This document shows positions 26,825-35,280 of a stretch of 64,000 nt of DNA, one piece after another. Under the pieces are notes generated by a model. The model did no database searches and was not told where the DNA came from. It worked only from the letters and a program-made list of their open reading frames with translations. The stretch's first letter is position 1. Each line of letters starts with the position of its first letter. Location of the stretch: contig CAYWNA010000016.1 in assembly GCA_964459305.1 (NCBI GenBank), positions 30,335 to 94,334 of the forward strand, read 5' to 3'. Source of the DNA: CAYWNA01 sp964459305 (GTDB lineage Bacteria > Planctomycetota > Planctomycetia > Pirellulales > Pirellulaceae). The translations under genes and the position numbers were made by a program.

Positions 26825-27143
26825 TTTTCCGCATGTAGCCGAAGTCGCCAGACTTTGGACTGTGTTGGGAAAACCAAACTCTGGCGAGTTCGGCTACGGG
26901 TCAGACCTGTCCGCGGGTGGTATAGAAACATGTGGCAGCATCTCTGTCACCGTCTGAATGTAGACTCTCTCCGCTTCCAAAGCAACCAAATCGCGGCGAG
27001 TAAGGTCGATGCATTGAGTCTGGTGATCTGGCCACCGACTACGATTGACGTTGCTCGACAGAGCGAGATACTAGGGGCCTATCGGTTGTGTCAGTCTTGA
27101 GAATAACGGTCACTGTTCCGTCAAGCAAACCAAGGAGCGCGGC
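26825..27143. other. Intergenic region with palindrome, divergent promoters
   Basis: This 319-bp gap lies between the minus-strand peptidase and the plus-strand beta-helix gene. It contains the repeat at 26835-26897 and no supportable gene. The beta-helix gene has an AAGGAG ribosome site at its right edge. Confidence 0.6.
26835..26897. repeat. GTAGCCGAAG palindrome, copy 1
   Basis: The left arm (26835-26858, beginning GTAGCCGAAGTCGCCAGACT) pairs with the right arm (26874-26897, ending TCTGGCGAGTTCGGCTAC) over 24 bp with two mismatches around a 15-nt loop. A close copy occurs at 34542-34609, and the inner G/C mismatch is retained there. Confidence 0.85.
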
Positions 27144-29225
27144 ATGTTTCAACGAAATCTACTCTCGCCAGGGCTCTGCACGATCGCACTCCTATCTGCG
27201 ACCACCTTGTGTTTCGGCCAAACGATAACATTTCATGTGTCCCCAAACGGTAGCGATGCTTGGTCCGGCAGACTCGCCGACCCCAAAGCCGACAAGACGG
27301 ACGGTCCCTTTGCCACGCTGGAGCGAGCCCGGGATGAAATCCGGAAAACCAAAACGACGGGAGGGCTCCCCGTGGGTGGCGCGCGAGTGCTTGTACGCGG
27401 CGGTGCCTACGAACGCATGCAGTCGTTCGACCTCGCGAGAGAAGACTCCGGCACCGCGGAATCGCCCATCGTTTATCAAGCCTATCCGTCCGAGAAGGTG
27501 TGGTTGACCGGAGGCAAGCGGATCGAAAACTTCAACCTCGTGACCGATTCCGCGGTGCTCGCTCGCTTGCCGGAAGAAGCGCGGGGTAAAGTGGTGTGGA
27601 CGAATCTGAAGACGCAAGGCATTTCCGACCTCGGCGGTGTGGTCGCAGACAGGCTGGATCTGGTCTTCGATGAGGAACCAATGACATTGGCGCGATATCC
27701 GAACGACGGGTTCCTGAAGATCGTCGACCTACTCGGCGGCAAGCCGCGTGTGGTACGAAGCACCCAAGGCGACGATATCGGCAAGTTCACCTGCGACAGC
27801 GATCGACTCAAACGATGGCCCGGGGAGAAGGACGTCTGGGTCCACGGGTACTGGTATTGGGACTGGGCCGACGAACGGCACCAGGTCAAGGCCATCGACG
27901 CGGAAAGACGCGTCATCGAGGTCGTGCCGCCGTATCACCGTTACGGCTACCGAAAAGGCCAATGGTTCTACGCGCTCAACTTGCTGTCCGAAATCGACCA
28001 GCCGGGCGAGTGGTACCTGGATCGGGAAACCGGCGATTTGTTCTTCTATCCGCCTTCGCCCACCGACACCGGCGCCGCCGTTGTCTCCGTCGCCAAGGGA
28101 ATGGTCGAGATGGATGGCGTGTCGCACGTGACATTCGAGCGGATCGGCTTCCAGGCTGCCCGCGGTACAGCCATCACGATGCAGAATTGCTCGCATTGCC
28201 GGATTGTGGGCTGCACCATCCGGAACATGGGCGGCAGCGGAGTGGCGGTCAGCGGTGGTGAGGCGAACAGCGTGTACGGTTGTGACATCTACAAGCTGGG
28301 CAACAGCGGCATCAGCCTCCGCGGCGGCAACCGTACGACACTCACACCGGCGAATCACGTGGCCGAGAACAATCATATTCACCACTACGGCCTCTGGAAC
28401 CGGATGTATCAGCGAGGTATTGGGCTGTGGGGCGTCGGCCTGCGGGCCGCACACAACTTGATCCATCACGCGCCCCATCAGGCCATTGGGTTTTCCGGAA
28501 ACGACAACGTGATGGAGTTCAACGAAATTCACAGCGTATGTCTTGAGTCCAACGACGCGGGCGCAATCTATGCCGGTCGCGATTGGACCCAGCGTGGAAC
28601 GATCATCCGCCACAATTACATGCACCACATCTCCGGCTTCAGAGACCGTGGCTGCGTGGGCGTGTATCTGGACGACATGTACTGTGGCACGGAGATATCG
28701 GGCAACGTCTTCCACAAGGCGACACGCGCGGCCTTCATTGGCGGAGGCCGGGACAACGTAGTCGAGAATAACATCTTCGTGGACTGTCCACGAGCATTGC
28801 ACATCGACGCACGAGCGTTGGGTTGGGCACATGCCTGCGCCGACCGCTGGATCGAGGAAGCTGGCAAGAAAGGCACGCTGTCTGGAATTCGCTACAAAGA
28901 GCCGCCATACAGCGTGCGTTGGCCGCAACTGGTCAACATTCTCGCGCACGAGCCCAAAGCACCGGAGGGCAATATGATTCGTCGCAACATTTTCTTCGGC
29001 GGAACGTGGAACGACATCAACAGTCAGGCCAAGCCCTATGTCACGCTCGAAGATAATTTCGTCGACGAGGACCCACATTTCGTTGACTACGAGACAGGAA
29101 ACTTTCAATTGCGCGACGATTCGCCCGCCTATCGCATCGGCTTCCAGCGCATTCCCATCGACAGAATCGGGCTCTACAATGACCCACGCCGAGCGTCCTG
29201 GCCTGTAACGCATGCCGTACCGTAG
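27144..29225 (+). CDS. Secreted right-handed parallel beta-helix protein
   Basis: A 693-residue protein with a signal peptide ending near CFG-QTITF. It opens with the typical beta-helix entry (FHVSPNGSDAWSGRL; GPFATLERARDEIRK), followed by many short coils with Asn/Gly turns (HCRIVGCTIRNMGGSGVAVS; NSGISLRGGNRT; NVVENNIFVDC). Such folds belong to pectate-lyase, polysaccharide-lyase and glycan-epimerase families; the catalytic residues cannot be assigned. AAGGAG precedes the ATG. It converges with the hydrazine-synthase-like gene 22 bp away. A role in extracellular polysaccharide breakdown is plausible. Confidence 0.9.
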   Translation: MFQRNLLSPGLCTIALLSATTLCFGQTITFHVSPNGSDAWSGRLADPKADKTDGPFATLERARDEIRKTKTTGGLPVGGARVLVRGGAYERMQSFDLAREDSGTAESPIVYQAYPSEKVWLTGGKRIENFNLVTDSAVLARLPEEARGKVVWTNLKTQGISDLGGVVADRLDLVFDEEPMTLARYPNDGFLKIVDLLGGKPRVVRSTQGDDIGKFTCDSDRLKRWPGEKDVWVHGYWYWDWADERHQVKAIDAERRVIEVVPPYHRYGYRKGQWFYALNLLSEIDQPGEWYLDRETGDLFFYPPSPTDTGAAVVSVAKGMVEMDGVSHVTFERIGFQAARGTAITMQNCSHCRIVGCTIRNMGGSGVAVSGGEANSVYGCDIYKLGNSGISLRGGNRTTLTPANHVAENNHIHHYGLWNRMYQRGIGLWGVGLRAAHNLIHHAPHQAIGFSGNDNVMEFNEIHSVCLESNDAGAIYAGRDWTQRGTIIRHNYMHHISGFRDRGCVGVYLDDMYCGTEISGNVFHKATRAAFIGGGRDNVVENNIFVDCPRALHIDARALGWAHACADRWIEEAGKKGTLSGIRYKEPPYSVRWPQLVNILAHEPKAPEGNMIRRNIFFGGTWNDINSQAKPYVTLEDNFVDEDPHFVDYETGNFQLRDDSPAYRIGFQRIPIDRIGLYNDPRRASWPVTHAVP

Positions 29226-29247
29226 TTGCACTTCGGCTTAGTCGTTT

Positions 29248-32200
29248 CTATCGATCAGTACTCTGCCCGGCGCCGATTGCATGGCGGTTGCGGGTTTCGA
29301 TGTCTTGGCGAAGGGCGTGGTAGTCGAGGCGTTCTTGGTCTGCCTGGCACGCCCGGAAACCGGGCATATCGAGCCGCGGGTGTTTGTCGAGCATTTCCTT
29401 GCCGGATCGAATGATCGCCAAGGCGTCCGCATAGCCTGGATCACCCTTATCGTCAAACGCCTTCAGGCACAGGCTGTGCTCCGGCCGAGTGAAGTTGATC
29501 GGCGAACCACAAGTCATCACCAAGTGGGTCAACTCGCGAGGGTTGTAGCTATCGACGCTCGTCCAATGGTACTTGGAACCGCGGGGTCCGGTGGGTATCA
29601 GTTGTCCTAGCCGGGTCAATTGTCCGTGGTCCAAGGGGCAGCGACCGAACGTGTGTGTACGGTAATACGTTGCATGCGAAGGATAATAGGGCGTGTTCAA
29701 GTCGATCCAAGTGACGATTCGATCGAAGTCCTGTTTTTCCAGCTTCACGTCGTAGTGTCCCTGGCGGAGAATTTCGACCAGGCGGCTGCGGTGCGAACCC
29801 CAGGAATATGGTGGGATTTCCTGAATCGGTCCGGCACCGACGGCGCTGATCAGCGGTTTCTGCTCGCCCGGCCTCGGCGAAAACCATACCGAAGGCGAGC
29901 GGCTTCGCAACATCGTATAGGAGACGTTAAACGCCGGACCACGATCGCCGGAGAGGTTCAACTCGGCGGCTTCTTTGCCGTAGTCGTGGCATGATACGCA
30001 ATGCTTATCCCACACCGGTTGAACCTCGACGGTGTAGCTAAAATTGCGCGGCGCACCGTACCATGGTTCGAGTCGGCTAGGAGGTCGTCGCAGGGCCAGA
30101 GGCCCCCGTTCCTCTTGTTCCTGCTCCGGCACCGCGGACAATCGCGACTCGTGGCAGCCGATGCAGCCGACCCTTTCGCCCGGTTGAACCGCCGTGCCGC
30201 TGCGCATGCTGTGGATCATCATGCCGTTTTCGTCCAGAAGCTGGAAATAGACGAACCGGCCGGCAGGGACGTTGAAATGGGCCGAACCATCCCGTTCGAC
30301 GGGCACTGTGCCGAGAATCCGCTTGTTGTTGTAGTGGTCCCAGTTGACGGCCACCGGATGATGACTGTCGACGCTCAGCGAAGGCGTCCAGTCGCCGATG
30401 CCCCGCGGTGGAAACGTCTTCTTGGGCGGCGCCTCGACGATCCGGAGATACTTGGCCGATCCCCGCGGCGCCCGATCCATCCATTGGCCGGCGTATACAT
30501 CCTGAATGTAGAACGTGCCTTCAGGTGCCATCATGTCAATTCGGGCCGGAATCGCCGGCGGGCGAGCGCGTGGGGCAATCGGCATCGGATCGAAACAGCC
30601 AGGGGCTTCCACGTGCAGAAGCAGTTCATTGCCAAACACGTCGACCAGGAACAGTCCCATGGTGTGCGGATCAAGATTGCCTTGCATGGGGCCCACCGCG
30701 CGTGAACAGAGGAAATACTTCTCCGACAGCGGATAAGGATCTTCGTATCTGACGGGCAGTCGCTTGAAGCTATCGATTTCACCGCCGATTCGATCGACCT
30801 TGTCCCAATGAGCCATATAACGGCTGATGTCGGCCGGCCAGGATCTCAGGATCGGCTCCATACCGTCCAGACCGCGTTTCCGGTCGGCGACAACCATGGC
30901 TCCGAACGGCAAGTTGTGGACCGAGGTGTAGATACAGACGAACTGGTCCGTGCCCGGTATGATTCGCGCGTCGATCACGGCACTGGGCTGCCATGCATAA
31001 CCGCCATAGTAGAGACACGGATCGGTCCCGTCGGGGTTTTTCGTCCATAGGCCGTAAGCCGAGGCGAAGTGTTTGTCGACATATTCCCAGCGCGTGTACA
31101 GGATCCGGCCGTCGGGCGTCAGGCTGCTGTGGCCTTCGAACTGTGTGTTGTGACCGATCTGACGAATATTCGATCCATCGGCGTTCATCGTGAACAGATT
31201 GGCCATCAGGTGCCGCTGGCACGGAATGTACTTCGGCTCGCGTGTGGAACTGAAAATGACCTTGCCGTCGGGCATGTAGACCGGCTGGATATCCGATAGC
31301 CGCGAGCCAGAAGTCAATTGAGTCAACGCCGTGCCATCGGTGTTGATTTCATAGAGATGATAATCATCCTCGATGTTCCGCCGCATGGAAAACAAGATCT
31401 TCTCGCCATCGAAGTGGACTTCCGAATCTCGACCGACGCCGTCTGGCAATTCGAGGATCGTGGTCACTGTGCCATCGGTCACGTCGAGCGTTTTCATGGC
31501 TCCGCCGCCACGGAAGCAGTCGGTGTTGATCTCGCCCGTCTGGCACATAGTGGCTTCGGTGCCGTGGTTGTTCACGTACTGCCGCCGAGCGACAAACAGG
31601 ATCGGCTGCTCGCGGATCAGCGGATTGGCTGTCAGCGCTTCTCGCTCCAGTACGACCAAGTCCTTGGTGTTGCTGCCGTCCTCCAGTCTGGCAAGTCGAT
31701 CGAGATACTGTTGGCCGTTGGGGTAGCGATCGCCGAACGTCGCAATCAGATCGTCGATTGCTCCTCGCAACGCGACTACGTCGATCACTCGTGGCTTTGG
31801 CGGCGATTCTCCGACCCGCGGACTTGCTAGGAGTGCATCGAGAATCGGCTTGCGTTTCAAGCGGTATTCGGCGGTAGCCGACGGGTCGTTCGTTCCTTGC
31901 GCCCGGACGTCATCGATCGCCAGATATCCCCATCCGGCCGGATGACCATCCACCACGCGCAGAAAGACCTTCTTGCCGACAAGATTGCCGGCGCCCCACT
32001 CGACCCGACGGAAGACCTCGGTGTCACGGCCGTGCGCCTTGAATACTTCCTTGCCGTCCAACGTGCATAGGGCCACGTACGTGTTGAAATGACTCCCGCC
32101 ACCGACCATCAGCGAGACCTTCGGCCCGCCGAGCACAAACACCGGCGACTCGACCACGCCGGCCAGCTTGGCATTGCCGCGCCCGTTGGGCTGTTCGAGC

Positions 32201-32484
32201 GTCGTAAGGTAATAGGCGCCTTGCTTGCTGTACGGCAAATTGGGATGGTTGCGGTACATCTTCTTGTCACAGACGATCAGCGCAAACTCGCCCTCAACCA
32301 CGCGCCACCCCTGCAAATCGGCCGTCTCGAAATCAAAGACAATCGTCTCAGCCGCGGCTACACGCCTTGCCGGGGCCAAAAAGATAGACGCGAGCAGGCC
32401 GCACGCGAGTAGAGCCCGAACAACAACAAGAAGAACACAAAACCGCACAACAATCCCTTTCTCGACGGAAGTCCCAACGCTCAT
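29248..32484 (-). CDS. Secreted hydrazine-synthase-alpha-like protein with c-type haem motifs
   Basis: A 1078-residue exported protein with a long N-terminal hydrophobic signal (to about residue 44). A beta-sandwich segment follows (DFETADLQGWRVVEGEF, about 49-200), then TolB/PD40-like propeller repeats (about 290-560) and a C-terminal part resembling the HZS-alpha middle domain. Two CxxCH motifs, CIGCH (about residue 772) and CVSCH (about 827), could bind covalent haem. Homologues are widespread in non-anammox planctomycetes, so hydrazine synthesis should not be assumed. The ATG at 32484 is the only early start. It is divergent from the AGCS transporter. Confidence 0.85.
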   Translation of the reverse strand: MSVGTSVEKGIVVRFCVLLVVVRALLACGLLASIFLAPARRVAAAETIVFDFETADLQGWRVVEGEFALIVCDKKMYRNHPNLPYSKQGAYYLTTLEQPNGRGNAKLAGVVESPVFVLGGPKVSLMVGGGSHFNTYVALCTLDGKEVFKAHGRDTEVFRRVEWGAGNLVGKKVFLRVVDGHPAGWGYLAIDDVRAQGTNDPSATAEYRLKRKPILDALLASPRVGESPPKPRVIDVVALRGAIDDLIATFGDRYPNGQQYLDRLARLEDGSNTKDLVVLEREALTANPLIREQPILFVARRQYVNNHGTEATMCQTGEINTDCFRGGGAMKTLDVTDGTVTTILELPDGVGRDSEVHFDGEKILFSMRRNIEDDYHLYEINTDGTALTQLTSGSRLSDIQPVYMPDGKVIFSSTREPKYIPCQRHLMANLFTMNADGSNIRQIGHNTQFEGHSSLTPDGRILYTRWEYVDKHFASAYGLWTKNPDGTDPCLYYGGYAWQPSAVIDARIIPGTDQFVCIYTSVHNLPFGAMVVADRKRGLDGMEPILRSWPADISRYMAHWDKVDRIGGEIDSFKRLPVRYEDPYPLSEKYFLCSRAVGPMQGNLDPHTMGLFLVDVFGNELLLHVEAPGCFDPMPIAPRARPPAIPARIDMMAPEGTFYIQDVYAGQWMDRAPRGSAKYLRIVEAPPKKTFPPRGIGDWTPSLSVDSHHPVAVNWDHYNNKRILGTVPVERDGSAHFNVPAGRFVYFQLLDENGMMIHSMRSGTAVQPGERVGCIGCHESRLSAVPEQEQEERGPLALRRPPSRLEPWYGAPRNFSYTVEVQPVWDKHCVSCHDYGKEAAELNLSGDRGPAFNVSYTMLRSRSPSVWFSPRPGEQKPLISAVGAGPIQEIPPYSWGSHRSRLVEILRQGHYDVKLEKQDFDRIVTWIDLNTPYYPSHATYYRTHTFGRCPLDHGQLTRLGQLIPTGPRGSKYHWTSVDSYNPRELTHLVMTCGSPINFTRPEHSLCLKAFDDKGDPGYADALAIIRSGKEMLDKHPRLDMPGFRACQADQERLDYHALRQDIETRNRHAIGAGQSTDR

Positions 32485-32673
32485 CTCCCATCATATCAAC
32501 ATCGCCCACGCCCGTGCCAGTCTATGAATTCCCATTAGCGTCCATCAGCGCTGATTAGCGGTTCCCGACCAACGGCTGGCGGTTGCCCGATGGAGGTTTT
32601 CCGGCTATCTTCGTCCTCGGCTGTTGACGCACTGGTGCGCATTTTCTCGCCGAACCTGAGTACGGAGCCCGGT

Positions 32674-34533
32674 ATGCCCAGTCTCGAAGAGCTGGCCACT
32701 AGTATTGCGAATTGGGTCTGGTCCCTCCCGCTTTTTTTGCTTCTGCTCGGGTGCGGCCTGCTCTTCTCGGTTGCCAGCAAGTTCGCTCAGTGGCGGATTC
32801 TCACGCATGGGTACGCCTGTATCCGCGGCCACTACGACAAACCCGAAGACACCGGGCATATCAACCACTTCCAGGCACTCTGTGCGGCGCTCTCGGCCAC
32901 CATCGGCCTGGGGAACATCGCCGGGGTCGCGGTGGCGGTCTCGATCGGCGGCCCGGGAGCGGTCTTCTGGATGTGGATTGTCGGCGTGTTTGGGATGGCG
33001 TTGAAGTTCGTGGAATGCGCGCTGGCGGTCATGTACCGGGACATCCGCGACGTTCCCGATCCCAGTGCCCCGGCACTGGTCAGTGCCGATGCGGAAACAC
33101 GCACGTTGGAATACCCCGGCGAGGCACCGCCCGAACCTGGTGCCATAGCGATGGCTCGCGGCGAGGTCCGCGGCGGGCCCATGTGGTACATGCAAAAGGC
33201 GCTTGTCGATCCGCTGCGGGCACGCGGCAACGTGCTGTGGATCGTGTTCAAGATCTTGGCCGTGCTGTTCGCTATCTCCACCGTGCTCAACTCGTTAGGC
33301 GGCGGCAACATGTTCCAAGGCTGGAACGTATCGGACATGCTCGGCAAGCACGTCTTGGGAGCCCTCTCCGACGGTTTCGCAGCAACCCAAGGCGTAGACC
33401 CCAAACGCCTCGTGCCAGCCGTGCTGCTCTCCGCGCTGGTGGCGTTGGTGATCATCGGCGGGATCAAGCGAATCGGGCAAGTGGCTGCCAAGCTGGTGCC
33501 GTTCATGTGCATCGTTTACGTAACGGCTGCACTGTACGTCGTCCTCACTCATGCTGCCGACGTGCCGGGTTACTTGGCGATGATCGTCCAATCGGCATTC
33601 ACGAGCAAGGCCGAAGGCGGAGCGTTTGCCGGTGTGACGATTTGGGTGGCGTTCCAACATGGCTTGCGGCGGGCCTGTGCCTCGAACGAGGCGGGCGAAG
33701 GCTCGGCCGCCATGGCCCACGCAGCCGCCAAGACCGAAGAGCCTATCCGCGAAGGCATCGTCGCGGGCATCGGCCCATTCGTCGATACCTTGATCATCTG
33801 CACGTTGAGCGCGCTGGTGCTGCTGATGTCCGGCGTCTGGAATCGGCCGGCGGTCGGTACCGTGGTCTCCGTCGAGAACGGCCGGATCCTGGTCCAGTGC
33901 GGCGGCGAACTCTCGGAGATTTACGAAACGCTTTATGTCCAGCATGTCGCGGACGACGCCACGCTGCGTGTTCACCTGGCCCGCGGTATCGGCGTCGAAC
34001 TGGACGACATGGCCGTTCCCATCGAATCGTTCGACATCGGTGAAGGTGGTCGATGGAAAGATCTGAGAACTGTGACGCTCGACGTGTCCGAGTTTCAAGG
34101 TGCCGATCTAGTGAAGGCAGAACGGATCGAATCGGGGCAACCGGTCCATCTCGACATCACAGGCGCCGACATGACCGCATTCGCGTTTGATACCTCGATG
34201 CCCGGCATCGGCAAGTACATGGTGACACTGGCGGCGTGCCTATTCGCGTTCAGCACCATGATCAGTTGGAGCTACTACGGCGAGAAGGGAGCGGAATACC
34301 TGCTCGGTCCTCGCGCGATCCTGCCCTACAAGTTCCTGTTCGTGATCTTCGTCTTTTTCGGAATGGTGCTGCCGGAGTTCAAGACGGTCTACAACATCTC
34401 CGACGCAACGACCGGTTTGATGGTACTGTGCAACCTCCCAGCCCTACTGATCCTCTCGCCCGTCGTCCTCCGAGCGGCCAAAGACTACTTCCGCCGCCTC
34501 GACGCAGGCGAGATGCCTCGCGTAAGGGAGTAG
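32674..34533 (+). CDS. AGCS-family sodium:amino-acid symporter with extra soluble insertion
   Basis: A 619-residue multi-spanning transporter of the alanine/glycine:cation symporter family. Family motifs include LSATIGLGNIAGVAVAVSIG, GGPMWYMQKAL, IGGIKRIGQVAAKLVP, and the C-terminal LFAFSTMISWSYYGEKG. It is longer than the usual 450-500 residues because of about 105 hydrophilic residues at roughly 392-499 between helices, and a smaller extra loop near 125-170. The ATG at 32674 has GGAG 6 nt upstream and fits the family N-terminus; an upstream in-frame ATG at 32590 is less likely. It probably imports alanine- or glycine-type amino acids with Na+. Confidence 0.92.
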   Translation: MPSLEELATSIANWVWSLPLFLLLLGCGLLFSVASKFAQWRILTHGYACIRGHYDKPEDTGHINHFQALCAALSATIGLGNIAGVAVAVSIGGPGAVFWMWIVGVFGMALKFVECALAVMYRDIRDVPDPSAPALVSADAETRTLEYPGEAPPEPGAIAMARGEVRGGPMWYMQKALVDPLRARGNVLWIVFKILAVLFAISTVLNSLGGGNMFQGWNVSDMLGKHVLGALSDGFAATQGVDPKRLVPAVLLSALVALVIIGGIKRIGQVAAKLVPFMCIVYVTAALYVVLTHAADVPGYLAMIVQSAFTSKAEGGAFAGVTIWVAFQHGLRRACASNEAGEGSAAMAHAAAKTEEPIREGIVAGIGPFVDTLIICTLSALVLLMSGVWNRPAVGTVVSVENGRILVQCGGELSEIYETLYVQHVADDATLRVHLARGIGVELDDMAVPIESFDIGEGGRWKDLRTVTLDVSEFQGADLVKAERIESGQPVHLDITGADMTAFAFDTSMPGIGKYMVTLAACLFAFSTMISWSYYGEKGAEYLLGPRAILPYKFLFVIFVFFGMVLPEFKTVYNISDATTGLMVLCNLPALLILSPVVLRAAKDYFRRLDAGEMPRVRE

Positions 34534-34833
34534 AATTCATGGTAGCCGAAGTCGCTAGGCTTTGAACCGTTGGGAGTGGATAATCCCAAACTCTGGCGAG
34601 TTCGGCTACTACGGGTTAGAGGGTCAGAGACCCTCGCCGAGCGCCGGTTTCGAGAAACCTCTGGCGATCCGCATCATCGCGATCAATCGCCCTGCGCTGA
34701 TTGTCTCGCGCCGTGACATGACACACGGCATGGGCGCGTTCCAACCAGTTTGTTCGGATCAGAGCACCTGCAAAGCTACGACAGATGCTACCTTGCGTCA
34801 GGTACCGAGAGTCGCCCCCGTCGCCTCGTGAAG
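34534..34833. other. Intergenic region with palindrome between convergent genes
   Basis: This 300-bp gap holds the repeat at 34542-34609 and otherwise nothing I can support. It separates the convergent AGCS and ASCH genes. Confidence 0.6.
34542..34609. repeat. GTAGCCGAAG palindrome, copy 2
   Basis: The left arm starts GTAGCCGAAGTCGCTAGGCT (34542) and the right arm ends ACTCTGGCGAGTTCGGCTAC (34609). It matches the element at 26835-26897 closely in the right arm. The left arm differs at two positions, while the same outer internal mismatch is kept. Confidence 0.83.
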
Positions 34834-35271
34834 CTAGGCCGTGACAGCCGACGATTTCATTCGACGGGATCTGATGAATGCCTGTTGTTTTGAGTCGAGA
34901 TATCGGAATTGCTGAGGTGGATGGAAGCCATCCCATCGATGGCGAAGTTCGCTGAGCTTCAAAGGACTATCGAACACGTTGATATTGGTTAAGTGAATGC
35001 CGACGGCTGTCTGTGCATCCTTAAAGTAGGCGTCAAATGCCTTTCTGCTCACAGCCGTACCGTCGCTTACTTGCCGCCACAAGTCGTCGGGAGTCGCGAC
35101 TTGGACCTTATACAAGGTGGCGGCCGCGACTACTTCACACCGCGGCGTGGTTGCATAAATCACTACGCTCGACCCAACGTCTGCCCTCGGCTGACGCTTG
35201 CGAAGCTCGACCGTTTTTCGTCCCTCGACGATCGCTTGAACATGCTCGGGATGGATGGAAAGAAAAAGCAT
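34834..35271 (-). CDS. ASCH-domain (PUA-fold) protein
   Basis: A 145-residue soluble protein. Residues 1-55 carry the ASCH signature: an N-terminal strand LFLSIHPEHVQAIVEG followed by GRKTVELRKR, with the conserved Lys, Glu and Arg of the putative nucleic-acid-binding cleft. VVIYATTPRCEVVAAA is the next beta hairpin. ASCH proteins are related to PUA domains, and characterised members bind or modify RNA or nucleosides. The gene starts 9 bp after the stop of the large GNAT-PIN fusion and is almost certainly co-transcribed with it. Its ribosome site is weak, consistent with coupled translation. Confidence 0.88.
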   Translation of the reverse strand: MLFLSIHPEHVQAIVEGRKTVELRKRQPRADVGSSVVIYATTPRCEVVAAATLYKVQVATPDDLWRQVSDGTAVSRKAFDAYFKDAQTAVGIHLTNINVFDSPLKLSELRHRWDGFHPPQQFRYLDSKQQAFIRSRRMKSSAVTA

Positions 35272-35280
35272 CGCAGTAAC

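Noticed and set aside
27729..29231. 500-codon minus-strand frame opposite the beta-helix gene
   Set aside because: It shows His/Val/Asp-rich antisense composition and no recognisable family; the plus-strand gene has a ribosome site and signal peptide.
29248..32484. Hydrazine synthase alpha subunit of an anammox pathway
   Set aside because: There is no hzsB/C or hydrazine dehydrogenase nearby, and similar proteins are common in non-anammox planctomycetes.
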